Made by a program: the position numbers and the translations under genes
The notes under the pieces: generated by a model
Told to the model about the DNA's origin: nothing
The model's database searches: none
Seen by the model: only the letters and a program-made list of their open reading frames with translations
Shown: positions 1 through 6,961 of the stretch, piece after piece
How the letters are laid out: every line of letters starts with the position of its first letter
Position numbering within the stretch: the first letter of the stretch is position 1
NCBI GenBank assembly: GCA_042218065.1
Contig: JBDGRL010000047.1
Coordinates: 1 to 31,766, forward strand
Direction of reading: 5' to 3'
DNA: 31,766 bases
Source: JBDGRJ01 sp042218065
GTDB lineage: Bacteria > Patescibacteriota > Patescibacteriia > Magasanikbacterales > UBA922

Positions 1-788
1 AGTCCTTAGCTGGGAGGAAATACATTTATCAGCTTTATCCTTTTAATTTTGATGAGTTTTTGCGACTTAAGGGTGCTGATATTAAGGTCCCGGATAACCA
101 CGATAGTATCAATGAGTCTATCTTTAAGTCAGTGAATAAATATTACTGGGAGTATATTGAGTATGGCGGATTCCCTCAGGTAATTAAAAAAGAAGACAAG
201 CAAGAAAAAGAAAAAACACTGGAGGATATCTTTACGTCTTATTTTCAGTTTGAGGTGGAGCAATTATCTCAGTTTCGTAAAGTCAGTAAACTAAGGGATT
301 TAATTTTACTCTTGTCTAGCCGAGTGGGTAAAAGATTAAATATAAATAAACTGGCTAATGAGCTAAAAATATCGAGAGACACAGTAAATGAGTATATATC
401 CTTTCTAGAAAGCACTTATCTAATATCACTGATAGACCCCTATAGCCAAAGTAAAGATGTGGAGATACGCAAAAGTCCAAAGTTATATATGATCGATTCA
501 GGGTTGGCTAACTATATTGCTGATATTAACCAAGGTTCAGTATTTGAGCAAAATATTTTTCAGCTTTTACGAAAGGAAAATAAGATAAATTATTACCAAA
601 AGAAAAGCGGCACTGAGATTGATTTTATAATAAACGAGAAAAAAGCTTTTGAAGTTAAGACAAACCCAAGAGAGAAGCATTTGAATAAACTAAAAAAATT
701 AAGCAACTCTCTAGGTTTTGATTCATATGAAATAGTTTCTAGAGAATATACAGAATTAACAAATACCGTATTCGGCTTTGAGCTCTAA
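1..788 (+). CDS. DUF4143-type ATPase, C-terminal part (gene begins before the window)
   Basis: The frame is open from the first bases of the window, so the N-terminal AAA+ module with its P-loop lies outside. The visible part holds the FNFDEFLRLKG element that follows the ATPase core, a winged-helix-like segment (around RLNINKLANELKISRDTVNEYIS), and the DUF4143 C-terminal region. That region carries a nuclease-like signature, SGTEIDFIINEKKAFEVKT, with the D and E-x-K spacing of PD-(D/E)xK folds. Proteins of this family are common in small genomes and their cellular role is poorly defined; some are suspected to act in defence. A full-length paralogue lies at 17791-19119. The stop codon is only 4 nt before the ccsA-like gene, so the two are probably co-transcribed. 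The family call is confident, the function is not. Confidence 0.85.
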   Translation, partial: SLAGRKYIYQLYPFNFDEFLRLKGADIKVPDNHDSINESIFKSVNKYYWEYIEYGGFPQVIKKEDKQEKEKTLEDIFTSYFQFEVEQLSQFRKVSKLRDLILLLSSRVGKRLNINKLANELKISRDTVNEYISFLESTYLISLIDPYSQSKDVEIRKSPKLYMIDSGLANYIADINQGSVFEQNIFQLLRKENKINYYQKKSGTEIDFIINEKKAFEVKTNPREKHLNKLKKLSNSLGFDSYEIVSREYTELTNTVFGFEL

Positions 789-792
789 TATT

Positions 793-1926
793 ATGAATTT
801 ATACGAATTTGAAGGAAAAAAACTATTTAGAAAGTATGACATAGCTACCCCTCAAGGAGTGGTAGTAAGAAGAGATGATGATATAGAGCAGGCCTACAGA
901 GGGGTTCCGAGCGATGAGGTAGTAGTAAAAGCTCAGGTTCTATCGGGCAAGCGTGGAAAAAATGACGGTATAAAGTTTTGTTCTACCCTTAACCAAGTAA
1001 AAAAAGCTACTAGCGAATTATTTGATAGAAAGATAAATGACCAGTATGTAGCAGCAGTACTAATCGAAGAGCAGCTACCGATAAGAGAAGAACATTATCT
1101 ATCAATAACCTATGATACTTCTAAAAAACAGCCCATGCTGATCTACAGCAAAGAGGGGGGTGTAGATATAGAGTCGGTACCGAAAAGTAAGGTTGAAGAA
1201 CGGGCTCTGGATATCAGATCAGAGGATCTAGAGCTAGATATTCCATATTCACAGAAGTTGTGGAACTGCTTTAAATCCGAGGATGCCAGGCTGGTTGAGA
1301 TTAATCCACTGGTAAAAACTAAGTCCGGAAACTGGGTGGCTGCCGACTCTAAAGTTGCTTTGGATGATGATGCGATGTGGCGTCACAAAGAAAGAGAGTT
1401 TGAGCCAAGGACTATGATGGGCAGGCCGCCCACTGAGCGTGAAAAAAGAGCTAGTGAGATTGATCAAGGCAGCTATCGTGGCACAGCCGGGAAATACACC
1501 GAGATGGACGGCAACATTGCTTTGCTTTTCTCTGGTGGTGGAGCTAGCATATCCAGTATGGATTCACTGATCGAGCAAGGTTTACAACCCGCAAACTATA
1601 CCGAGTATTCTGGCAATCCTCCACGAGAAAAGGTACGTGAGCTTACCAAAGTAGTGCTATCAAAGCCGGATTTGAAAGGGCTTTGGATAGCCGGTGGAGT
1701 AGCAAACTTTACCAATGTAAAAGAAACTTTTTTGGGTATAGTAGATACGCTAGAAGAATTTCAGCCCGATTATCCTATAGTAGTAAGGCGAGCTGGTCCT
1801 AAAGATAAAGAGGGTTTGGAATTGATGCGTGAATGTGCCGAAAAAAATGGTTTAGATATGAAGTTATTCGGTAAAGACACTTCCATGGATGAGACAGCTC
1901 AAATATTAGCTGATATGATTAAATAA
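793..1926 (+). CDS. ccsA: citryl-CoA synthetase large subunit / ATP-citrate lyase N-terminal (SucC-like) subunit
   Basis: An ATP-grasp/SucC-like protein of about 377 residues. The start MNLYEFEGKKLFRKY is the usual SucC-type beginning, so I take the ATG at 793 rather than an in-frame TTG 15 nt upstream. Features include the LSGKRGKNDGIKF nucleotide-binding segment, GGVDIESVP, and LVEINPLVKT. The C-terminal half separates it from ordinary succinyl-CoA synthetase: FSGGGAS, YTEYSGNPP, IAGGVANFTNV and VVRRAGPKDKEGL match the ATP-citrate lyase family from memory. Its expected role is ATP-dependent activation of citrate to citryl-CoA together with the next gene. A single nucleotide separates it from ccsB. 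Substrate specificity for citrate over succinate is inferred from these motifs and from the adjacent lyase. Confidence 0.85.
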   Translation: MNLYEFEGKKLFRKYDIATPQGVVVRRDDDIEQAYRGVPSDEVVVKAQVLSGKRGKNDGIKFCSTLNQVKKATSELFDRKINDQYVAAVLIEEQLPIREEHYLSITYDTSKKQPMLIYSKEGGVDIESVPKSKVEERALDIRSEDLELDIPYSQKLWNCFKSEDARLVEINPLVKTKSGNWVAADSKVALDDDAMWRHKEREFEPRTMMGRPPTEREKRASEIDQGSYRGTAGKYTEMDGNIALLFSGGGASISSMDSLIEQGLQPANYTEYSGNPPREKVRELTKVVLSKPDLKGLWIAGGVANFTNVKETFLGIVDTLEEFQPDYPIVVRRAGPKDKEGLELMRECAEKNGLDMKLFGKDTSMDETAQILADMIK

Positions 1927-1927
1927 T

Positions 1928-2815
1928 ATGTCTATTTTAATACAAGAAAATACAAAAGTATTAATCCAAGGAATCACCGGCAAAGAAGGTCAAAAGGCTG
2001 CCAAATCAATGATGGAGCTGGGAACTGAAGTAGTCGGTGGTGTCCGTCCGGGCAAAGGCGGAGAAGAAGTGCTTGGTCTACCTGTCTTTGATACAGTAGC
2101 GGATGCTAAAGAAAAGTTTTCGGATATTACTACTTCTGCTGTTTATGTGCCCCCTTTTGCAGCAAAAGAGGCTGCACTAGAAGCAATAGAAGCAGGGGTT
2201 CCACAGATAAATATAGTGACAGAAGGTATACCGATACAAGATACTGCTGAAATTCTAGCTGAAGCTAGGGAAAGAGATATTCGCATTATCGGACCGAGTT
2301 CACTCGGGTTTATTTCCCCGGGAGACGGAAGAGTCGGCATGATCGGCGGTAGAAAAGACCAGGTAGAAGAGATTTATCAGCCCGGAAAGATCGGAATTAT
2401 TTCCCGTTCGGGAGGTATGAGCAACGAGCTGGCTTGGCAGGTACGGCAAGCCGGGTATGGCCAATCAACTGTAGTGCATGTCGGTGGTGATATGCTTATG
2501 GGTACCGACTATAAGGATCTGCTTGAGCTATTTGAAGAAGACGGACAGACTGAAGCAGTTATACTCTTTGGAGAACATGGAGGTAGCTATGAGTTTGAAA
2601 TAGTTGAGTTAATAAAAGATAATAAATTCAGTAAACCTTTAGCAGTATATGTTGGGGGTGAATTTGCAAATAATCTGCCTGAGGGTATGAATATAGGTCA
2701 TGCCGGTGCAATAGTTGAAGCCGGCAAAGGTGCAAAAGCGAAAGCTCAGGCACTAGAAGAGGTGGGTGTTAAAATAGCAGATCATTATGAACAATTAATT
2801 CATCTAGTTACATAA
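1928..2815 (+). CDS. ccsB: citryl-CoA synthetase small subunit / ATP-citrate lyase SucD-like subunit
   Basis: A SucD-like (CoA ligase alpha) protein of 295 residues with an N-terminal CoA-binding Rossmann domain (VLIQGITGKEGQKAAKSM) and a C-terminal ligase domain. The phosphohistidine motif NIGHAGAIVEAGKG is present with His near residue 258. GIISRSGGMSNELAWQ is the CoA-ligase loop. The length fits a stand-alone alpha subunit; in plant and animal ATP-citrate lyase this part is fused to the citrate-synthase-like domain, which here is a separate gene 1 nt downstream. It should act with the upstream ATP-grasp subunit to make citryl-CoA via a phosphohistidine intermediate. A plain succinyl-CoA synthetase alpha subunit is the alternative, but the citryl-CoA lyase next door argues against it. 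Confidence 0.85.
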   Translation: MSILIQENTKVLIQGITGKEGQKAAKSMMELGTEVVGGVRPGKGGEEVLGLPVFDTVADAKEKFSDITTSAVYVPPFAAKEAALEAIEAGVPQINIVTEGIPIQDTAEILAEARERDIRIIGPSSLGFISPGDGRVGMIGGRKDQVEEIYQPGKIGIISRSGGMSNELAWQVRQAGYGQSTVVHVGGDMLMGTDYKDLLELFEEDGQTEAVILFGEHGGSYEFEIVELIKDNKFSKPLAVYVGGEFANNLPEGMNIGHAGAIVEAGKGAKAKAQALEEVGVKIADHYEQLIHLVT

Positions 2816-2816
2816 A

Positions 2817-3536
2817 ATGAACTTTAAAACATCAATCACTAAACTAGTGGACGGACAAGAAGAGATCAGAGGGCACAAATTAGATAAGCTAATACAAGAG
2901 AATGGTTTTGTAGCCGCAATTTATTTATTAACCAAAGGAGAGCTTCCGGACGAAAAAGAGAAAAAGATGTTTGAAGCTCTGCTTACAGCAGCGATAGATC
3001 ACGGTCCCGGCACGGCTTCGGGGATGACCTCTCGTATTACCGCTTCAGCTGACAACAGCCTTCATACCTCGGTAGCTTCGGGTATCCTAGCTATGGGGGA
3101 AAAGCATGGCAGCGCTATCAAAGGTGCAATGAAATTCTTCTATGATAATGGGGGCTCTGAGGATGTAGAGCAATTAGTAAAACAAAGGAAAGAATCGGGA
3201 GATTATATCCCCGGATACGGTCATCCAGAGTTGGACCAAGATAAGCGCAGTCAAACTCTGTTTGATTTGGCTGAAGAGTTAGGCTTTTATGGTAAATATT
3301 GCCGGTTTGCAGAAGATATTAGAGAGGAGCTAAATAATAGCTCTTCGACTACTATTCCACTAAATATAGATGGAGCGATGGCGGCTATTTTATGCGAGCT
3401 TGGTTTTGACTGGAAAATAGCGAAAGGTATATTTATTATAGCCCGAGTTCCGGGTCTTGTAGCGCAGGTTTTTGAAGAGAAAGAGCAAGGTGGTAGTATT
3501 AAAAGGCTGGGTGAAGATGAAATTGAGTATAAATAA
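2817..3536 (+). CDS. ccl: citryl-CoA lyase (citrate-synthase fold)
   Basis: A 239-residue protein corresponding to the catalytic core of citrate synthase and to the C-terminal domain of ATP-citrate lyase. All three catalytic residues of the fold appear intact: His97 in GEKHGSA, His136 in PGYGHP and Asp185 in PLNIDGAMA, with the conserved IIARVPGLVAQV segment after them. AIDHGPGTASGMTSRI matches the lyase-type core. It is far shorter than full citrate synthase (about 400 residues), fitting citryl-CoA lyase, which splits citryl-CoA into acetyl-CoA and oxaloacetate. It is the third gene of a cassette with 1-nt gaps. No other TCA-cycle gene is visible in the window, so where the products go is unknown. 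Confidence 0.85.
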   Translation: MNFKTSITKLVDGQEEIRGHKLDKLIQENGFVAAIYLLTKGELPDEKEKKMFEALLTAAIDHGPGTASGMTSRITASADNSLHTSVASGILAMGEKHGSAIKGAMKFFYDNGGSEDVEQLVKQRKESGDYIPGYGHPELDQDKRSQTLFDLAEELGFYGKYCRFAEDIREELNNSSSTTIPLNIDGAMAAILCELGFDWKIAKGIFIIARVPGLVAQVFEEKEQGGSIKRLGEDEIEYK

Positions 3537-3566
3537 ATAATCTACGACAAAATTCTACTATAACCT

Positions 3567-4223
3567 TTACTCCGCCACAGATTCCTCCGCTTCAGTACCA
3601 AAACCGAGCAGCACAAACATTATCATACTACCGGAAATAATTCCTGCTAGGTTTGCTAAATATAGTAGACTACTATTCCTCCACACATTTGGCTCCATCA
3701 TAGCTAAACCTATGCCTACTGTAGCTAAAGGTGGTATCAAAGCAACGGAGATAGCAATACCTACTATTCTTTCTGACAGGTCAGGAGTGGAATAAGCATA
3801 AGCTCCTACCATACCACTAAAAACTGCTACCATTAAATGAAGTAAATTTGGCTCAATTCTGGATATTATTTGTGCAGTTTTACCGATTTCTTCACCGGCT
3901 AAATATTCTACTGATAATCCTGACAGGTAAGCGCTAATAACCCCAACCAAGGTACCTAATAGGATTATCCCTAGGGCTTTTATAGAGTCTTTTATTTGAA
4001 ATGTTAGAAAATTCAACCCAAACCCAAAGACCGGAGTAATAATAGGAGCAATCATCATTGAGCCTATAACTACCGCTACACTGTCGAGTACTAAACCTAA
4101 GGCTGCAATTAAACTAGAAAAGAACATCAAAACAAAAAAAGGCTTGTTCGGTTCATTATATTTATCAAGTTTTTTCTCAGTGCGTTTTCGGTTCCAAAAA
4201 GTTTTTGAGAACAGAAATTTCAT
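3567..4223 (-). CDS. DUF389 family multi-pass membrane protein
   Basis: A 218-residue hydrophobic protein with about six predicted membrane segments. The sequence MFFSSLIAALGLVLDSVAV followed by VIGSMMIAPIITPVFG is the hallmark of the DUF389 (TIGR00341-like) family, as is the later SVALIPPLATVGIG. The N-terminal cytoplasmic domain found in longer members is reduced to about 25 charged residues, so this is a minimal core version. The function of the family is not established. It converges on the citryl-CoA lyase gene with about 30 nt between the ends, and no clear hairpin terminator separates them. The upstream neighbour on the same strand is the RluA-type pseudouridine synthase, 22 nt away, so the two probably form an operon. 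Confidence 0.8.
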   Translation of the reverse strand: MKFLFSKTFWNRKRTEKKLDKYNEPNKPFFVLMFFSSLIAALGLVLDSVAVVIGSMMIAPIITPVFGFGLNFLTFQIKDSIKALGIILLGTLVGVISAYLSGLSVEYLAGEEIGKTAQIISRIEPNLLHLMVAVFSGMVGAYAYSTPDLSERIVGIAISVALIPPLATVGIGLAMMEPNVWRNSSLLYLANLAGIISGSMIMFVLLGFGTEAEESVAE

Positions 4224-4245
4224 TTTTTGTAATTATTGAATTAAT

Positions 4246-5184
4246 TTATTCTAAATCATTAATTACGCCTTGAAGTTTATCCGGTAGTTTGGATGTATTA
4301 CATATTTTACCATTTTTTAGATCATAAAAACATAGTTTTCTAGCATGTAAGAACGGTCTATCAAGTTTTTTATCTAAATTATTCTTTCTTTTGTCTTGGG
4401 TGTAGTGTTTTTCTCCTACTATCGGATGATTGTAAGCATATAGGTGTGCTTTGATCTGGTGAGTTCTGCCTGTTATGATTTGTACATCTAATAATGTGTA
4501 TCCGTTCAAAGCTTTTTTAATCTTTATTTTAGTAATAGCACGTTTGCCGGAGTTCGAACCTGAAGGCTTAGCTATCATTCTGCCATCATTACCTCTTGCT
4601 ATGGGGAAAACAATAGTATCCTTTTTTGCATCTATTTCTCCATGTACGAGAGCTGTATATCTTTTCTCTATCTTTCTTTGCTTAAACTGCTTTTTTAGAT
4701 GCTCGAACATTTCTTGATTTCGGGCTACTACCAATAGCCCGGATGTATCTTTGTCCAGTCTGTGCACGATTCCCGGTCGGTCATCAAACTCTCCGACCGT
4801 TTTTAATTCTGGATATCTATCCAACAGCCAATGTACCAAAGTTACCTTCTCTTTTTTTGCAGTTGGATGCACTAATAGTCCGCTTGGTTTTTCTACCACT
4901 ATGTAATTTTCAGATTCATCTATAACTTTTATGTTTAGCTGCTCTCTTTCTTTTTTAGCTTGTTGGTCACTCTTGTCATTTATAGGGTATATTGTAACTT
5001 CATCACTTTCTTTTAGCATTATTCCGCTTTTTTCAGCTCTGTCTCCGTTTATCTCTACCCGACCCATTTCTATTCTTTTTTGGATCTGGTTGCGTGAAGT
5101 GTCTAACCTTTCGGTTAAGAATATGTCGAGCCGTTTATCTTCGTCTTGGGTTTCTGCAGTCCAATTTTTGGATTGTTTTAGCAT
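4246..5184 (-). CDS. RluA-family pseudouridine synthase (RluD-like)
   Basis: A 312-residue protein with an N-terminal S4 RNA-binding domain (RLDIFLTERLDTSRNQIQKRIEMGRVEING) followed by the pseudouridine synthase catalytic domain. The catalytic motif is GIVHRLDKDTSGLLVVA, with the active-site Asp in HRLDKDTSG, and GRTHQIKAHLYAYNHPIVG is the conserved second motif. The order of domains fits RluC/RluD-type enzymes that modify uridines in 23S rRNA, but which site is modified cannot be told from sequence alone. The KRAITKIKIKKALNGYTLLDVQIITGR stretch is normal for the family. It is the first gene of a short minus-strand pair with the DUF389 protein. Confidence 0.9.
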   Translation of the reverse strand: MLKQSKNWTAETQDEDKRLDIFLTERLDTSRNQIQKRIEMGRVEINGDRAEKSGIMLKESDEVTIYPINDKSDQQAKKEREQLNIKVIDESENYIVVEKPSGLLVHPTAKKEKVTLVHWLLDRYPELKTVGEFDDRPGIVHRLDKDTSGLLVVARNQEMFEHLKKQFKQRKIEKRYTALVHGEIDAKKDTIVFPIARGNDGRMIAKPSGSNSGKRAITKIKIKKALNGYTLLDVQIITGRTHQIKAHLYAYNHPIVGEKHYTQDKRKNNLDKKLDRPFLHARKLCFYDLKNGKICNTSKLPDKLQGVINDLE

Positions 5185-5331
5185 TTATGTATCTCAAATT
5201 AAGTTAGTTTCATATTAAAAGAGAAAACAATAAAAGCAAAACTTGTTTGTTGGGCAAATACTAGATTTATATGGGAATTTAATAAATAAGAGGTAAAATA
5301 AAAAATATAAAGCTTAAAACTTAAAATAAAA

Positions 5332-5356
5332 AGTGCCACCTGATTCAGGCGGCACT
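5332..5356 (-). terminator. intrinsic terminator on the minus strand
   Basis: On the minus strand the sequence forms a 10-12 bp stem (AGTGCCGCCTGA against TCAGGTGGCACT, one G-U pair) followed at once by TTTTTATTTT. On the plus strand the same position would be an A-C mismatch, so the hairpin is built for minus-strand RNA. It ends 19 nt after the stop of the small ORF/remnant at 5376-5552. Confidence 0.7.
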
Positions 5357-5375
5357 CCCCCCTAATTTGTTAGTA

Positions 5376-5552
5376 TCAGTCTTCGAATTCAGGTAGTGGT
5401 ACGCTTAATGTGGATTTTGCACCTCTTATAGATAGTTTCAGCAACTTCTTTGTTCCGGTATCAAACCACATATCATTTTTCTCGAGCTTTTTTAACATAT
5501 CTTCGTATTCCCTGAATTCAACACCAATCGTAACACTTGTAATAAAATATTT
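5376..5552 (-). pseudogene. small ORF, probably the 3' remnant of a lost gene
   Basis: An open frame of 58 codons with no conventional start at its upstream end; the only ATG, at 5498, would give 40 residues (MLKKLEKNDMWFDTGTKK onward, ending PLPEFED). The residues before that ATG (VTIGVEFREYEDM) read like real protein, so a truncated gene is more likely than a true 40-residue gene. A good minus-strand terminator follows 19 nt after the stop, which suggests this was once, or still is, a transcribed gene end. I do not recognise the family. Alternatives are a functional micro-protein from the internal ATG, or a frameshift upstream. Confidence 0.35.
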
Positions 5553-5760
5553 TTAAGTTTTATTTACCTTTTAGCCACAGGTTTCTTATATCCACCACAC
5601 ACATAGAGACAACAAGAGAAGAAACAAGAATTCACATACATCGGGAGTTAGAAAAGGGCTGTAGAAATGGAGTCAATTTGAGATGAAGAAACTCATCACT
5701 CAAAAATGAAATTGCTGATTAGAGGAAATACAAATAAATTTTATTATAATAAGCAAAAAT

Positions 5761-5787
5761 TGCTCCCCCGAATGGATTCGAACCACC
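5761..5787 (-). pseudogene. tRNA 3'-end fragment (T-arm plus acceptor strand)
   Basis: On the minus strand this reads as a T-arm (GGTGG, loop TTCGAAT, CCATT) followed by an acceptor-like strand CGGGGGA and GCA. No D-arm or anticodon arm is visible upstream: the sequence there is AT-rich, and the only C-rich candidate for the 5' acceptor strand, around 5877-5885, pairs over just five bases. I read it as a decayed tRNA or an attachment-site-like duplication of a tRNA 3' end. Confidence 0.5.
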
Positions 5788-5876
5788 TTTATAATTTAAT
5801 TAAGAAGCTATTGAATAAGCTAAAAAATCATCCCGGATTTAGCTCTATGAACTCACCAGATGAATTAGAGGAATAA
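5772..5876 (+). pseudogene. short plus-strand ORF, possible C-terminal remnant of a protein gene
   Basis: A 34-codon frame whose second half (LLNKLKNHPGFSSMNSPDELEE, stop) looks like a genuine protein C-terminus, while its first residues overlap the tRNA 3' fragment and are unlikely to be original. I read it as the tail of a gene joined to tRNA debris by rearrangement. The protein family is not recognised. Confidence is low because the frame is short. Confidence 0.2.
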
Positions 5877-5954
5877 GTGGGGGCTAAAATTGTGCGTCCG
5901 GATGGAATCGAACCATCGACATCCGCCTTAAACTACCGTAGAGTTACTGCACTC

Positions 5955-6068
5955 AAGAGAAATATAAATGCTTGTTCTTGTGCGCTAGGATGGATTCGAA
6001 CCATCGACATCCGCCTTATAAGGACGGTGCTCTAACCCCTGAGCTACTAGCGCATTTATATTTCTCTT
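5955..6068. repeat. 17-bp perfect inverted repeat bracketing tRNA-Ile
   Basis: The arm at 5955-5971 (AAGAGAAATATAAATGC) is repeated exactly in inverted orientation at 6052-6068. In RNA from either strand the arms would form a long helix with the tRNA-Ile cloverleaf at its tip. The right arm overlaps the first two bases of the tRNA. Further out, TTAAAC near 6073-6078 and GTTTAA near 5928-5933 (minus-strand sense) can also pair, extending the helix toward the halves of the interrupted tRNA. Confidence 0.75.
5981..6053 (-). tRNA. tRNA-Ile(UAU)
   Basis: A complete 73-nt cloverleaf on the minus strand: acceptor GCGCTAG/CTAGCGC (7/7), D-stem GCTC/GAGC, anticodon stem CCGTC/GGCGG with loop CTTATAA giving anticodon UAU, variable loop ATGTC, T-arm GATGG-TTCGAAT-CCATC, discriminator A, CCA not encoded. 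UAU reads the AUA codon directly; most bacteria instead use a CAU anticodon modified by TilS. AUA is used very often by the genes in this window. The gene sits inside the insert of the interrupted tRNA and is bracketed by a 17-bp inverted repeat. Confidence 0.9.
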
Positions 6069-6133
6069 TCGTTTAAAGCTCCAAGGACGGTGCTCTGACC
6101 CCTGAGCTACGGACGCAATTTTACTTCTTGCAT

Positions 6134-6162
6134 ATTTTAGCAATAAAAAGGAACTAAATCAA
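6134..6162 (-). promoter_or_regulatory. promoter for the tRNA locus
   Basis: On the minus strand TTGATT (6162-6157), a 17-nt spacer and TAAAAT (6139-6134) form a sigma70-type promoter. The expected start is about 10 nt upstream of the 5' end of the interrupted tRNA, so the 5' half, tRNA-Ile and 3' half would be transcribed as one RNA. Confidence 0.55.
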
Positions 6163-6165
6163 GGG

Positions 6166-6193
6166 TTACAAAATTTTATACTTATGCTATAAT
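6166..6193 (+). promoter_or_regulatory. promoter for the HD-domain gene
   Basis: TTACAA (6166-6171), a 16-nt spacer and TATAAT (6188-6193) precede the ATG at 6204 by only 10 nt, so the transcript should be leaderless or nearly so. It diverges from the tRNA promoter about 30 bp away. Confidence 0.55.
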
Positions 6194-6203
6194 TATACTC
6201 ACT

Positions 6204-6914
6204 ATGCAAGAAAAAATTAGAAAACTAAAAAATATAGCAAAGCTGAAAATGAAATCCAGTAGTGATCCCGTTCATGATCTGGATCATGTGAGACGAGTAG
6301 TAGACTACACCAAAGAAATATTATCTGAGTACGACTGCTTTAACAAAAAGCAAAAACAAGCTGTGATTTTAGCAGCTTGGTGGCATGATGTAGGTAGAAC
6401 TATAAATGGAAGCTCTTCTTTTTTGGTTGTCTCCTTTTTCTTTGATGATTTACTTTCAGCTTTAAATTTATGGTTTTTTACGCTCAAGAATGGTTTATTT
6501 GGAAATGTAGTTGGTATATCTACGAGGATTATCTTTTGTAGTAATTTAGGAGAAAACTCTATCATCAGTAAGATTTTATTAACTGAAGATTCTAGAGAAT
6601 TAATGTCTATCTTACAAGATGCTGATCAGCTGGATTTACTCAGTACGGACAGGATGCATAAATTGTATCGTTTGTCTGAAAAATCTGTGTTAGTCCAGTA
6701 TGGTTATAAATCTTTAGTCTGGTGGTATTTGCACAAAGAAAAGCTAAAGTTTCACACAAAGAAAGCACGACAGATCTCAAAAAAACTTTTGAATAAACTT
6801 CTAGAGTGGGTTGAGACTGAAGTAGAAAATCTTCATTCTGCACTTTTTGGAGAAAGTTTTACTTGCCGCAGTACCTACAAACTTCGTCGTATTTGTCGGC
6901 AAGCCTCGACTTGA
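6204..6914 (+). CDS. HD-domain phosphohydrolase-like protein
   Basis: A 236-residue protein with the HD-superfamily metal-binding pattern: the first His region HDLDHVRRV, then the doublet WWHDVGRT, and a later Asp in LQDADQLDLL. HD proteins hydrolyse nucleotides, cyclic nucleotides or other phosphoesters; the substrate cannot be read from sequence. The middle segment (about residues 70-110) is unusually hydrophobic and Phe-rich for this family, and the last 25 residues are basic. The start is set by the promoter 10 nt upstream, which suggests a leaderless mRNA. It is followed 47 nt later by the guanylate-kinase homologue on the same strand. Confidence 0.75.
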   Translation: MQEKIRKLKNIAKLKMKSSSDPVHDLDHVRRVVDYTKEILSEYDCFNKKQKQAVILAAWWHDVGRTINGSSSFLVVSFFFDDLLSALNLWFFTLKNGLFGNVVGISTRIIFCSNLGENSIISKILLTEDSRELMSILQDADQLDLLSTDRMHKLYRLSEKSVLVQYGYKSLVWWYLHKEKLKFHTKKARQISKKLLNKLLEWVETEVENLHSALFGESFTCRSTYKLRRICRQAST

Positions 6915-6961
6915 AATTAGTTGTTTTTTTGAATACAATTGTTGCATATAAATAAGAAAAA

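Larger units (their letters stand above)
5893..6116 (-). tRNA. interrupted tRNA, probably tRNA-Lys(UUU), with a ~150-nt insert in the anticodon loop
   Basis: Minus strand. The 5' half (6116 down to about 6084) is GCGTCCG, TA, GCTC, AGGGGTCA, GAGC, A, CCGTC, CT. The 3' half (about 5932 down to 5893) is TTTAA, GGCGG, ATGTC, GATGG, TTCGATT, CCATC, CGGACGC, A. The two halves pair perfectly over all 7 acceptor bases, the anticodon stem pairs 5/5 with one G-U, and both arms within the halves are perfect. Joined after U33 they give a normal 73-nt cloverleaf with anticodon UUU, discriminator A and no encoded CCA. The insert contains a whole tRNA-Ile(UAU). A sigma70-type promoter lies just upstream of the 5' half. 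Identity as Lys depends on the unproven junction; it could instead be a dead gene split by insertion. Confidence 0.6.

Noticed and set aside
778..792. TTG start for the citryl-CoA synthetase large subunit
   Set aside because: It overlaps the upstream gene, and the ATG at 793 gives the standard SucC-type N-terminus.
5933..6083. Group I intron as the insert of the interrupted tRNA
   Set aside because: The junction (U before, G at the end) fits, but the insert is only about 150 nt, half of it a complete tRNA. I see no P/Q/R/S core, and the remaining sequence is too short.
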